Below are positions 10,151 through 17,741 of a stretch of 41,412 bases of DNA, in pieces. The position numbers were made by a program, and so were the translations under genes. This DNA is from Lyngbya sp. PCC 8106 (GTDB taxonomy: Bacteria > Cyanobacteriota > Cyanobacteriia > Cyanobacteriales > Microcoleaceae). The stretch covers positions 1 to 41,412 of the forward strand of contig NZ_AAVU01000054.1 in NCBI RefSeq assembly GCF_000169095.1, read 5' to 3'. Position 1 is the first letter of the stretch; each line of letters starts with the position of its first letter. Below the pieces are notes generated by a model. The model did not search any database and was not told the DNA's origin. It saw nothing but the letters and a program-made list of their open reading frames with translations.

Positions 10151-10171
10151 AGACGCCCTCTGAGGGCGTCT
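10151..10171. repeat. Perfect GC-rich palindrome
   Basis: AGACGCCCTC and its reverse complement GAGGGCGTCT are separated by one base. There is no T tract beside it, so it looks more like a short interspersed cyanobacterial palindrome than a classical terminator. Placed 38 nt after the DUF4231 gene, it may still end its transcripts. Confidence 0.6.
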
Positions 10172-10195
10172 CTAACTATATGAAGAGGATTTGAC

Positions 10196-10223
10196 TTGAC
10201 ATTTTAGATAAAATATGTATATG
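10196..10223 (+). promoter_or_regulatory. Candidate sigma-70-type promoter for the ferredoxin-MBL gene
   Basis: TTGACA at 10196-10201 and TATATG at 10218-10223 are 16 bp apart, about 54 nt before the start codon. The match is good, but the surrounding DNA is AT-rich and chance matches are possible. Confidence 0.45.
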
Positions 10224-10235
10224 CTCAAATATATA

Positions 10236-10256
10236 AACTCATAACGAGTATGAGTT
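10236..10256. promoter_or_regulatory. Inverted repeat in the 5' leader of the ferredoxin-MBL gene
   Basis: AACTCAT and ATGAGTT form a perfect 7-bp dyad with a 7-nt spacer, just downstream of the candidate promoter and 20 nt before the start codon. It could be an operator or an mRNA hairpin that affects the ribosome binding site. No regulator is identified. Confidence 0.35.
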
Positions 10257-10276
10257 AACCAGCAAGGAAAAGAACG

Positions 10277-11143
10277 ATGGCTAAACTTAAACAACGTCGC
10301 TCCGAAAACGAGAGCGGTAACTTTTACGTCGATCAAACCTGTATTGACTGCGATACCTGTCGCCCGATGGCGCCGGAGGTTTTTCGTCGAGCAGGTGAAC
10401 AGTCAGCGGTGTATCATCAACCCAGTAACGAAACCGAACAATTACGAGCAATGCAGGCGTTGTTATCCTGTCCAACGGCTTCAATTGGTACGGTTGAAAA
10501 ACCCGAAGATATTAAAAGTATACACCAAAGTTTCCCCATTTTAATCGCAGATAACGTTTATCATTGTGGCTACCATTCTGAAAGTTCGTTTGCTGCGGCG
10601 AGTTATTTTATTCAACGTCAAGACGGTAATATTCTCATCGACTCCCCTCGGTTTGCGCCGCCTTTAGTTAAACGTTTGGAAGAATTAGGCGGAATACGCT
10701 ATCTCTATCTGACTCATCGGGATGATGTCGCCGATCATCAAAAATTTCGCGATCATTTTGGATGCGATCGCATTCTTCATGTCGATGATATTACCGCTAA
10801 AACCCAATCTGTAGAAATCCAACTTTCTGGTTTTGAAGATATTCAACTCGCACCCAATATATTAATGATTCCCGTTCCTGGACACAGTAAAGGTCATACG
10901 GTTTTATTGTACAATCACAAGTTTTTATTTACAGGCGATCATCTGGCTTGGTCAAGTCAATTAAACCAACTTTATGCTTTTCGTCGCTACTGTTGGTATT
11001 CATGGTCAGAGCAAATTAATTCAATGAAAAAATTAGCAAATTATGCGTTTGAGTGGGTGCTTCCCGGTCACGGTCATCGTCATCATACTAATAGTATCAC
11101 GATGCAAAAACAAATGCAAGAATGCGTCAGTTGGATGCCTTAA
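10277..11143 (+). CDS. Ferredoxin domain fused to a metallo-beta-lactamase-fold domain
   Basis: The 288-aa protein starts with a ferredoxin-like domain containing CIDCDTC (Cys22, Cys25, Cys28) and a distant Cys65 in SCPTASIG, enough to ligate one Fe-S cluster. Residues 85-285 form a metallo-beta-lactamase fold: LTHRDDVADH (146-154), VPGHSKGHT (200-208), FTGDH (218-222) and LPGHGHRHH (262-270). The first motif deviates from the usual HxHxDH, keeping only the last Asp-His plus His147. I believe this form is typical of this cyanobacterial/plant ferredoxin-MBL family, whose substrate is not known to me. The fusion suggests a redox-linked hydrolase or oxidoreductase. The start is ATG 10277 with AAGGAA upstream. 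It appears to be a single-gene unit with its own terminator. Confidence 0.88.
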   Translation: MAKLKQRRSENESGNFYVDQTCIDCDTCRPMAPEVFRRAGEQSAVYHQPSNETEQLRAMQALLSCPTASIGTVEKPEDIKSIHQSFPILIADNVYHCGYHSESSFAAASYFIQRQDGNILIDSPRFAPPLVKRLEELGGIRYLYLTHRDDVADHQKFRDHFGCDRILHVDDITAKTQSVEIQLSGFEDIQLAPNILMIPVPGHSKGHTVLLYNHKFLFTGDHLAWSSQLNQLYAFRRYCWYSWSEQINSMKKLANYAFEWVLPGHGHRHHTNSITMQKQMQECVSWMP

Positions 11144-11214
11144 AATTAGTTGGATAGGTTGCTGTAAGCGTATCTGATCACAACACTTAAACGCCTATTT
11201 TGACCTCACCCCTT

Positions 11215-11242
11215 CCCCTCTCCTAGAAGGCGAGGGGTTTTT
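11215..11242 (+). terminator. Rho-independent terminator after the ferredoxin-MBL gene
   Basis: CCCCTC and GAGGGG form the outer stem, with an inner TCCT/AGG pairing possible, followed directly by TTTTT. It lies 72 nt after the stop codon. Confidence 0.75.
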
Positions 11243-11564
11243 GTATTCCAACCCATCACAACCCATAGACCCCAAAAATTAACTGTCGGATCGGTTAAAC
11301 CCTATTTTTACCTGATCCCTTTCATACCTACGTGATCTTCACAAGTTTAAGAGTATTCTAAAATTTTTTATTTTTCAGTGGTTGTACGGATGACAGCGAT
11401 AAATATTTAGCTTTAAACTAGACGCATAAGTTTAGTTAGGGGAAAAAGACAGGTTTGATCTGAAGGGGACAGCAAAATTAGTTTTGCTAAAAGACTGTAT
11501 TTATTATCGTTACGTTGCCAGATTTTTATCGATTCAGAGTTCTTGTCTAAACAAGCAAAATTTG
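11243..11564. other. Intergenic region before the LRAT-like gene
   Basis: I see no gene or clear repeat here. The reading frame of the next gene stays open upstream to a TTG at 11484, but nothing supports that extension. The promoter of the LRAT-like/GTPase pair is expected here. Confidence 0.35.
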
Positions 11565-12068
11565 ATGAATAAGAAAGACATTCATAACCTGATTGATGCT
11601 AATCAGAATCATTCATACTTTGGACGCTTATTGTATCATCGAGATCGCAAAAATAAGAAGGTCTTGCATTACTCAGTACAACTGAATGATACGGAGTCAT
11701 TAGCTTGGGAACCTGTTCATAGCGATCGCCAAAAAGATCAAGGTGAAATAGACATTTGGAAAATTAACAAGCATTTTCACCCCGCTAAATACGTTCATCA
11801 TTGGTCTAGAAATAAAATTATTCAGGCTTTACATATTTCTGTTGATGAGTTTCACAAAAATTGGCAGTATGAACTCTTTCGATTTAACTGTGAACACTGG
11901 GCGCGTTTAGTAACAACAGGTGATTGTCGCTGTTTCCAAATTCACGAATTTAAGAAATTGCAGAAAATCCCAGTGGCGGGTTTAGCTATCGTTGGTGTTG
12001 CCGGCTTTGTAACAGGTGCTTGGGAACATAATGGCTATCCACAAAAAGCAATTACTAAAGGTCTTTAG
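11565..12068 (+). CDS. LRAT/NlpC-P60-like (permuted papain fold) protein with C-terminal hydrophobic tail
   Basis: The 167-aa product carries the hallmark of LRAT-type permuted NlpC/P60 domains: a His in a beta strand (VLHYSVQL, His35) and, much later, NCEHW with the candidate nucleophile Cys109. In this superfamily the His/Cys pair drives thiol acyltransferase, phospholipase or peptidase chemistry. Residues 136-152 form a hydrophobic helix (VAGLAIVGVAGFVTGA) that would anchor the protein to a membrane, as in eukaryotic LRAT/HRAS-like enzymes. ATG 11565 (MNKKDIHN) is chosen over TTG 11484, although its ribosome binding site is weak. The GTPase gene begins 48 nt after the stop on the same strand, so co-transcription is likely. 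Substrate unknown. Confidence 0.75.
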   Translation: MNKKDIHNLIDANQNHSYFGRLLYHRDRKNKKVLHYSVQLNDTESLAWEPVHSDRQKDQGEIDIWKINKHFHPAKYVHHWSRNKIIQALHISVDEFHKNWQYELFRFNCEHWARLVTTGDCRCFQIHEFKKLQKIPVAGLAIVGVAGFVTGAWEHNGYPQKAITKGL

Positions 12069-12116
12069 GTTGAGTTTTGTACAAGGTATATTTTGGAATT
12101 TAGAGGATCAATTCAG

Positions 12117-13238
12117 ATGAATTATACAACAGCACCAAGTCAAGAAGTAGATATCAGTAAAAGTCTGGAATTGGCGATGAAAACTGCTATAAATTTACGC
12201 GGCAATGTCAATCTTTTAATAGCGGGTAAAACGGGTGTTGGTAAAAGTACCTTAATTAATGCTGTTTTCCATGAAAATCTAGCCGAAACAGGTCAAGGTA
12301 AACCTGTCACACCCACTACACGAGAGATTAAAAAAGAAGGTTTCCCCCTAACAATTTTTGATAGTAGAGGTTTGGAGGTTGCCAAGTACAAGGAAACAAT
12401 TTGTGAATTAGAAAACCTCATAAAAGAACGTTGCAATCATTCAGATCCCAACCGCCATATTCATATTGCATGGGTGTGTATTTGTGAAGATATCAGACGG
12501 GTTGAAGATGCAGATCAAGAGCTTGTGGAAATGCTCAGTCGATATGTACCTGTTGTTGGTGTAATTACTAAAGCCAGAGCAGATAATGGCTTTCGAGCAG
12601 AGGTACAACAACAACTTTCTCTAGCTAAAAATGTAGTTCGTGTAAGAGCAATTTCTGAGCAGTTAGATGATGGTCATTTGCAACCCATTATGGGTTTAAA
12701 AGAATTGATTGATATAACTATGCAAATCGTTCCTGAGGGGCAAAGAAATGCAGTAGCAGCCGCTCAAAAAGTATCTCTTCGAGAAAAAGTCAAACGCTCT
12801 CATTTAATTGTAACTACCGCAGCAACGAGTGCTGCTGGTGTGGGTGCTGTTCCCATACCATTTTCTCATGCTGTAGCTTTAGTTCCTGTACAGATGACAA
12901 TGTTAGCGAGTATCAGTGCAGTGTTCGGTTTAGACTTAAGCCAAGCATCTTTAGGAACACTCATCTCTAGTGTAATTGCTGGAGGAGGGGGTACACTGGG
13001 AGGTCATATGTTGCTCGGTGGTTTAGCGAAACTGATTCCGGGTGCAGGTAGCCTTGTCGGTGGAGTTTTAGCAGGAAGTACGGCTGCGTTGCTGACAACA
13101 CTTTTTGGAGAAGCCTATATTGCTGCTTTATGCGCTATTTTTGGTGGACATCCTGATGCTCAACCGACACCACAGGAAGTTGCAGAAACTTTCAAGACAG
13201 AACTATCCAGAAATAATTTCCCTGTATTGTCCAAATAG
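12117..13238 (+). CDS. Era/IRG-like GTPase with DUF697 C-terminal membrane-associating domain
   Basis: The 373-aa protein has an N-terminal G domain: P-loop GKTGVGKST (37-45), switch I Thr region PVTPTTRE (64-70), G3 DSRG (82-85) and a G4-like TKAR (151-154), where Arg stands in the place of the usual Asp. After about residue 220 comes a long Gly/Ala-rich hydrophobic domain with four or so segments (TTAATSAAGVGAVPIPF, LVPVQMTMLASISAVFGL, LGTLISSVIAGGGG, LVGGVLAGSTAALLTTL), typical of DUF697. Such proteins hydrolyse GTP and associate with or remodel membranes. ATG 12117 is preceded by AGAGGA; TTG 12093 is less likely. It sits directly after the LRAT-like gene. The altered G4 motif may relax guanine specificity, which is inference. 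Confidence 0.88.
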   Translation: MNYTTAPSQEVDISKSLELAMKTAINLRGNVNLLIAGKTGVGKSTLINAVFHENLAETGQGKPVTPTTREIKKEGFPLTIFDSRGLEVAKYKETICELENLIKERCNHSDPNRHIHIAWVCICEDIRRVEDADQELVEMLSRYVPVVGVITKARADNGFRAEVQQQLSLAKNVVRVRAISEQLDDGHLQPIMGLKELIDITMQIVPEGQRNAVAAAQKVSLREKVKRSHLIVTTAATSAAGVGAVPIPFSHAVALVPVQMTMLASISAVFGLDLSQASLGTLISSVIAGGGGTLGGHMLLGGLAKLIPGAGSLVGGVLAGSTAALLTTLFGEAYIAALCAIFGGHPDAQPTPQEVAETFKTELSRNNFPVLSK

Positions 13239-13570
13239 CTAACTGTCGTCAATGAATGGGGTGTGTTACACGGAGCTAGCGCACCCAACACAGCACTAAT
13301 TAAGTTTTTATACTTAGAAATTGAGATTTGTTTCAATTGTTGCTAGAACTTAACGCTTGTTCTTTCTCCTTAACATTGTCTATCTTGTAGGGATTTCCAA
13401 GCCTAATTTATTCGGTTAACCGCCTCCCAAAAGCTGTAACACAACTTGAAAAATTGTAAATATTCTTTGAGTGCAAATAAATATTGCAAGACCACACAAT
13501 CCCTGTTATTTCCTTTATTATAAAAGAGTAGAGGATAAATATACACTTACAGAGACAGAGGTGACAAGAT
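13239..13570. other. Intergenic region before the 49-aa gene
   Basis: No open frame of note and no clear hairpin after the GTPase gene. AT-rich DNA with TATAAA near 13520 could contain the promoter of the small gene at 13571, but no matching -35 was found. Confidence 0.35.
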
Positions 13571-13720
13571 ATGAATATTTTCCATGCACTTGCAGATATG
13601 ATTGTTTATGTCTCCGAAGCAGCAGCTCGCATTTTTACACCTAGCGATAATATTTACCCAGTGATTGGTGTACAACCCTTTGAGGGCTTTATTTCTGGCA
13701 GTTCTGAATGGGAAGACTAA
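13571..13720 (+). CDS. Conserved-looking 49-aa small protein
   Basis: A short gene with a strong ribosome binding site (AGAGGTGA, 6 nt before ATG) and a clear terminator downstream. The product begins with an amphipathic/hydrophobic helix (MNIFHALADMIVYVSEAAAR) and continues IFTPSDNIYPVIGVQPFEGF, ending in acidic residues (EWED). I have the impression of short cyanobacterial proteins with the same IF(S/T)P...YP..GVQPF core, but I cannot confirm a family or function. It has no signal peptide and no catalytic motif; a peripheral membrane or complex-stabilising role would fit the helix. It is transcribed alone. Confidence 0.7.
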   Translation: MNIFHALADMIVYVSEAAARIFTPSDNIYPVIGVQPFEGFISGSSEWED

Positions 13721-13775
13721 TCTCAATACAAGTTAATTTCAGTGAGTTTTTCAATAGAGTCTAAGCAAATATAAG

Positions 13776-13819
13776 CCCTCAACCTACACGTTGTAGGAGA
13801 GGGTTTGATTGTTTTTTTA
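13776..13819 (+). terminator. Rho-independent terminator after the 49-aa gene
   Basis: An interrupted stem: CCCTC with GAGGG outside and CCTACA with TGTAGG inside around a CGT loop, followed by TTTGATTGTTTTTTT. It starts 55 nt after the stop codon. Confidence 0.8.
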
Positions 13820-13877
13820 AAAAAGCTTGAATACAAAGTTTCATCAAAGTTTCATCCGAGATGACCCAATTCCCCCT

Positions 13878-13900
13878 AACCCAACAGTAGGGTTTTTTTT
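13878..13900 (+). terminator. Weak second terminator-like hairpin
   Basis: AACCC and GGGTT enclose a 7-nt loop and run into eight Ts. The stem is only 5 bp. It may back up the preceding terminator. Confidence 0.4.
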
Positions 13901-13967
13901 GCAGCTTCTTGACTATGTAGTATTTATGTACTGCAATAGATAAGCAGTAATTAAGCAAAGGTGAATG

Positions 13968-14416
13968 ATGCGCCCTTATACAGACAGCGATCTAGATGCG
14001 ATTGTTGGAATTACCATAATTTCACCGTTGAGAAATTTCTACACAATACCCAACATCCAGAGTTCAGTTCAGAGTTAAGCTTAATTGCGATTGGCTCCGC
14101 CAGTGACGCTACTGCGTCAATCGCCCCCGATGGTAAATTCGCCGCCTTTTGTGAATCTCGCATTCATACTGAAGATAACAAACGCAATGGACGTAACGAA
14201 GGCTGGATAGGGGTATTGGGAACCCGACGGGGATTTCGTCAGCAGGGGTTAGGACAAGCGATGTTATTAACCGCAATGCAACGTTTAAAAGCAAAAGGAA
14301 TAGATACCGCACTTTTAGGGGTTGATGCTGAAAATCCATCCGGTGCGTTACGATTTTATGAATCAGTCGGTTTTGAGAAAGTTTACACCAATATTTCCTA
14401 TGTTAAAAATTTGTAG
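13968..14416 (+). pseudogene. GNAT acetyltransferase pseudogene with internal deletion and frameshift
   Basis: A well-placed GGTGA precedes ATG 13968, which opens MRPYTDSDLDAIVGI, a typical GNAT N-terminus. That frame stops at about 14078. The C-terminal acetyltransferase core lies in another frame, from about 14020 on: a VEKFLHNTQHPEF linker, the acetyl-CoA-binding GTRRGFRQQGLGQAM, and ENPSGALRFYESVGF near the end. What I know of this cyanobacterial family suggests a two-GNAT protein of about 290-300 aa, so most of the first domain is missing between the two halves. A 10-residue insertion (about GSASDATASI) carrying a small palindrome interrupts the core. An open frame from GTG 13961 could still yield a 151-aa single-domain protein, but its first 20 residues are not GNAT-like. 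Most likely a decaying gene. Confidence 0.65.
14104..14119. repeat. Short palindrome inserted in the GNAT pseudogene
   Basis: TGACGC and GCGTCA flank a TACT loop, within the apparent in-frame insertion. Nine bases (ACTGCGTCA) recur at 18786-18794 upstream of the sigma factor gene next to GTAGCGTC, suggesting a short interspersed element. Confidence 0.45.
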
Positions 14417-14447
14417 GAAAAGTCAACTCAACCAGAAATTACGATCA

Positions 14448-14470
14448 GGGCTAAGTTTTAGCCCCTTTGT
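14448..14470 (+). terminator. Terminator after the GNAT pseudogene
   Basis: A 7-bp stem GGGCTAA / TTAGCCC with a 3-nt loop, followed by a moderately T-rich CTTTGTTG. Confidence 0.6.
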
Positions 14471-14611
14471 TGTGATGGAAATCGGGAATCTCTCCGAAAA
14501 CAGCCAGAAATTTGACTAAATTTTTTTACAATTAAGATAGCAGTAATCCTCCTGCGGCTTTCTCCTTTAGACGGTTAAGTGGGATCAAATTAATAACTTA
14601 AGAAAAAATCC

Positions 14612-15091
14612 ATGAATAAAGTTGGAATTAGTTATTTATTGTGGGCGGCTTGTTTTGTCACGCCATTTCATGGACTGCACCGTTTTTATAATGGCAAAAT
14701 CGGAACAGGTGTGTTGTGGTTGTGTACCTTTGGTTTATTTGGGTTTGGGCAATTATTAGATTTATTTTTAATTCCAGGTATGGTGGAGGAACACAATGCC
14801 AAAATTAAAGCAAAATTAGGCGTTTCCAGTACGGGTGTACCTTTATATCCGTCGATTTCTACCGTTAGTTATAATATCACGCCAACTTCTCAAGAACAAT
14901 ACCGAGTCAAATTATTAAAAGCCGCCGCAAGCCGAGGCGGAAAACTCTCAGTAACACAAGGCGTTATGGCGACAGGAGCGAGTTTTGAGGAAGTAGAAAA
15001 GGTTCTCAATCAAATGCTCAAAAGTGGCTATGTGGGAATTGGCAATGATCCAGAGACAGGAATTATTTTGTATGACTTTTATGAATTATAG
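14612..15091 (+). CDS. TM2 domain protein with C-terminal winged-helix-like region
   Basis: Residues 1-55 form a TM2 domain: two hydrophobic helices separated by the diagnostic HGLHRFYNGK turn and ending GFGQLLDLFLIPGMVEEHN. The remaining ~100 residues hold a region (YRVKLLKAAASRGGKLSVTQGVMATGASFEEVEKVLNQM split over residues 96-135) that resembles a helix-turn-helix/winged-helix fold, as in other cyanobacterial TM2 proteins. The 159-aa protein is therefore probably a membrane protein with a small cytoplasmic domain. Function unknown. No obvious Shine-Dalgarno is present. The SDR gene follows 56 nt downstream and could be co-transcribed. Confidence 0.8.
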   Translation: MNKVGISYLLWAACFVTPFHGLHRFYNGKIGTGVLWLCTFGLFGFGQLLDLFLIPGMVEEHNAKIKAKLGVSSTGVPLYPSISTVSYNITPTSQEQYRVKLLKAAASRGGKLSVTQGVMATGASFEEVEKVLNQMLKSGYVGIGNDPETGIILYDFYEL

Positions 15092-15147
15092 CTCAAATAT
15101 TCGTTATTCTATTCCTGTAGTGGTTTTGCGTAAAAGGACGAACAATC

Positions 15148-16023
15148 ATGTTTTTAGTAACCGGAGCAACAGGTGGACTTGGTAGCCGGATTGTACGCCG
15201 ACTACGCCAACAAGAAAAAGAGGTTCGAGGATTTGTGCGGTTAACTTCTCGATATTCTGAATTGGAAAGTCGGGGAGCAAATATTTTTATCGGAGATTTA
15301 GAACGAGATAAGGATATTTCTAAGGCTTGTCAAGGGGTAAAATATGTGATTAGTTCCCATGGTTCGGGGGGTAAACCTCAAGCGGTTGAATATCGGGCTA
15401 ATATTGAATTAATTGATGCGGCGAAGGAAGCAGGTGTCGAACATTTTGTCTTAACTTCTGTGTTAGGTGCTGATCGCGGTTATGAAGATTCACCTGTTTT
15501 TAAAGCCAAACGAGAGGTTGAAAAGTATCTACAAAATAGTGGTTTAAATTATACTATTTTACGTCCGTCTGCGTTTGCTTCGAGCTTATTACCTCTGGCT
15601 GAACGGTTCAAACAAACGGGAATTTATTTGTTAATTGGAGATCCTCAAAATCGGACTTCTGTTGTTAGTACGGATGATATTGCTCGTATTGCAATTGATT
15701 CGGTTTTTGTAGAAGCTGCAAAAAATAAAATCTTGTCTATTGGAGGGCCAGAAATTATTACTCGGGGAGATATTTCTCAGATTTTTAGCCGCATTTTTAA
15801 CCGAGATCCGATTGTGATTAATCCGCCGTTGTTTGTATTTGATGGATTACGGAGTACAATTGGTGTATTAAATTCTGATGTTGAACGGAGTTTAGGAACA
15901 TTACGAGTGTTACTCGGAAATGAGTTTTTCTGTACTCCTGAAGAAATCAACACTTTAGAAATGATGTTTGATATGAAGATGGAATCGTTAGAAAGTTTTA
16001 TTCGTCGTTATTTGGGAGCGTAG
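15148..16023 (+). CDS. Atypical SDR / NmrA-like NAD(P)-binding protein
   Basis: The 291-aa protein opens with the Rossmann motif GATGGLG (residues 6-12) and continues VRRLRQQEKEVRGFVR, where the Arg after the second strand suggests NADP(H) binding. ERDK...ACQGVKYVIS and HFVLTSVLGAD follow the pattern of NmrA/Ycf39-like atypical SDRs. The usual Tyr-x3-Lys active site is replaced by FKAKREVEKYL, as often seen in this subgroup. The C-terminal part (FNRDPIVINPPLFVF onward) is the substrate lobe. Relatives act in chlorophyll or quinone metabolism or as assembly factors of photosystem II; which applies here cannot be told. AAAGGA lies upstream of ATG 15148, and a terminator follows. Confidence 0.85.
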   Translation: MFLVTGATGGLGSRIVRRLRQQEKEVRGFVRLTSRYSELESRGANIFIGDLERDKDISKACQGVKYVISSHGSGGKPQAVEYRANIELIDAAKEAGVEHFVLTSVLGADRGYEDSPVFKAKREVEKYLQNSGLNYTILRPSAFASSLLPLAERFKQTGIYLLIGDPQNRTSVVSTDDIARIAIDSVFVEAAKNKILSIGGPEIITRGDISQIFSRIFNRDPIVINPPLFVFDGLRSTIGVLNSDVERSLGTLRVLLGNEFFCTPEEINTLEMMFDMKMESLESFIRRYLGA

Positions 16024-16051
16024 TTGTTAGAATTTAACATTTTAGTTCAAG

Positions 16052-16078
16052 GGCTAATCTTTACGGTTAGCCTTTTTT
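16052..16078 (+). terminator. Rho-independent terminator after the SDR gene
   Basis: GGCTAA and TTAGCC enclose a 9-nt loop and are followed by six Ts, 29 nt after the stop codon. Confidence 0.85.
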
Positions 16079-16109
16079 GAGTTCTAGAAATGGGATTGAT
16101 GGAGAATTA

Positions 16110-16559
16110 ATGAAAGTTAGACTGATGTGGTATTTGGGTTGGGTTTTAATGGGTTCTGCTCTGCTTTTTCCCGCTTCTCAACGATTAGAAGTTCAGGCAC
16201 AATTTATTGATAATCCTAAAAATTCTCCTAATAATATTACACAAACTCTCACCAAAGATGAACTTTATTTTGGATTATCTAAACAGCAAGGACAAGTCAG
16301 TGAAGCAGAATGGAAAGTTTTTTTAGAAGAAGTGATTACACCTCGGTTTCAAGCTGGACTCACCGTTATTGATGCAAATGGACAATACCTGAATGCTGCG
16401 GGAATTTTAACCCGAGAACAAACTAAACTGGTCATTTTAATTCACTCCGATACTCCCCAAGAAAAACAATTCATTCAAGAGATCATCACTCAATACAAAC
16501 AAAGATTTAATCAAGAGTCTGTTTTGCGTGTAACCAGTTCAGTCGCTGTTTCTTTTTAA
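16110..16559 (+). CDS. DUF3574 family exported protein
   Basis: A 149-aa protein with a signal peptide (MKVRLMWYLGWVLMGSALLF, likely cleaved after VQA near residue 28) and a mature domain containing ELYFGLSKQQGQVSEAEWK, ITPRFQAGLTVIDANGQYL and a C-terminal ferredoxin-like beta-alpha unit. This is the DUF3574 pattern; its function is unknown. GGAG 5 nt before ATG 16110 decides the start over TTG 16077, which lies inside the terminator tract of the SDR gene. Likely an independent transcription unit. Confidence 0.85.
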   Translation: MKVRLMWYLGWVLMGSALLFPASQRLEVQAQFIDNPKNSPNNITQTLTKDELYFGLSKQQGQVSEAEWKVFLEEVITPRFQAGLTVIDANGQYLNAAGILTREQTKLVILIHSDTPQEKQFIQEIITQYKQRFNQESVLRVTSSVAVSF

Positions 16560-16574
16560 GTTCTTACTCTAGAT

Positions 16575-16781
16575 TTAGTTTAACTTTAAAGCGCTCACCG
16601 GAACTTCATCCCAAGATTCAACCGTCCTCATTCTGGCGACCCAACCCTGTTGTTTTTGAGTGTCTGTCAAGTTATTCTCAAAAGATTCGTGACAGGCTTT
16701 GGCTTGTTCTTCGTCACAGCAAGCAATACAAGAATAAATTAATCCGGATGGATCAAGTTGTTCATTAATCCAAATTTTCAT
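16575..16781 (-). CDS. 68-aa hypothetical protein
   Basis: I do not recognise this protein. It reads MKIWINEQLDPSGLIYSC and then has a helical, Cys-containing middle (ACCDEEQAKACHESF) and a short VARMRTVESWDEVPV strand region. Three nearby cysteines (CC...C) could bind metal or form disulfides. GGGAGA precedes the ATG at a suitable spacing, which supports it as real. Convergent with the DUF3574 gene, 15 nt apart. Confidence 0.65.
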   Translation of the reverse strand: MKIWINEQLDPSGLIYSCIACCDEEQAKACHESFENNLTDTQKQQGWVARMRTVESWDEVPVSALKLN

Positions 16782-16853
16782 GGGTGACTCTCCCTTAAAA
16801 CTCTATCGATTGATTTGAAAATTCAACCCTATCTATGTTATCATTATATTAGA

Positions 16854-17351
16854 TTAGCGATTGGGAAGTTGTTGACTCATTTGAATCAAAGCTTCACCTG
16901 TCACCCGACAAATTCGCCATTCTTCGAGGAGAGATGCACCCATATATTTATAGAAATCAATTGCAGGTTGATTCCAATCTAAAACACTCCATTCAAAGCG
17001 TCCACAACCTCGCAACACCGCTAACTGAGCCACATAAACAATTAAAGCTTTACCAATACCCAGACCGCGATATTCAGGTAAAACAAATAAATCTTCTAAA
17101 TAAATCCCCGGTTGTGTTAAAAAGGTAGAATAGTTATGGAAAAATAGAGCAAAACCAATTGCTTTTTCCTCAGACTCCGCTAGAACAACTTCAGCATAGG
17201 GATGTTCACCAAATAGATGTTGCTTCAACTCCTCAACACTACCACTGACCTGATCAGATAATTTTTCATATTCTGCTAAAGCTTTAATCAGATTAAAGAT
17301 AGCTGGAACATCATCAGGTGTGGCAAAACGCAAAATAAAGTCTAAAGCCAT
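16854..17351 (-). CDS. GNAT acetyltransferase, spermidine/thialysine acetyltransferase (SSAT)-like
   Basis: The 165-aa protein has a complete GNAT fold: FATPDDVPAIFNLIKALAEY at the start, GFALFFHNYSTF, GIYLEDLFVLPEYRGLGIGK containing the acetyl-CoA-binding RGLGIGK loop, then FEWSVLDWNQPAIDFYKYMGA. The LFFHNYSTF and EWSVLDWN motifs are characteristic of the SSAT group, which acetylates polyamines or thialysine. The frame is open upstream to 17390, but the extra residues (MSLLASILLLFTF) do not belong to the family, so ATG 17351 is preferred; neither start has a good ribosome binding site. Confidence 0.85.
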   Translation of the reverse strand: MALDFILRFATPDDVPAIFNLIKALAEYEKLSDQVSGSVEELKQHLFGEHPYAEVVLAESEEKAIGFALFFHNYSTFLTQPGIYLEDLFVLPEYRGLGIGKALIVYVAQLAVLRGCGRFEWSVLDWNQPAIDFYKYMGASLLEEWRICRVTGEALIQMSQQLPNR

Positions 17352-17425
17352 AAAAGTAAAAAGGAGAAGGATAGATGCGAGCAAACTCATAAAATCTCTG
17401 CTCGAAAATTGTCAGTTATAGCGCT

Positions 17426-17459
17426 AGGGAACAGGGAACAGGGAACAGGGAACAGCGCT
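17426..17459. repeat. Heptameric tandem repeat (AGGGAAC)4 flanked by AGCGCT
   Basis: Four perfect AGGGAAC units at 17426-17453, bordered by GCGCT on the left and AGCGCT on the right. This resembles the short tandemly repeated sequences of filamentous cyanobacteria. The rest of the 390-nt gap between the GNAT and sigma factor genes (17352-17741) shows no gene. Confidence 0.8.
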
Positions 17460-17741
17460 TGCCTTGCGGCCCGGCGCGGTTTCCATCAAGGAGCAACTTT
17501 GCAATCTTAGGGAACAGTAGACTGGGCGGGGTTTTAGGATTTAGAAATGACAATCATGTATTTGCGTAGTGCTATATCTGATCATCAATCAAAACAATCA
17601 TTATACAATAAGAAGCAGATCAACACAGGAAAAATGAAGATTGACCCATGAAAAAACGTAGAGATTGATGAATCCCCTCGTTAATTTAATCCGCTACTTC
17701 TGTTTTTTGTCCGTTTCTAACCCTCTCCCCAATCCCAAATC

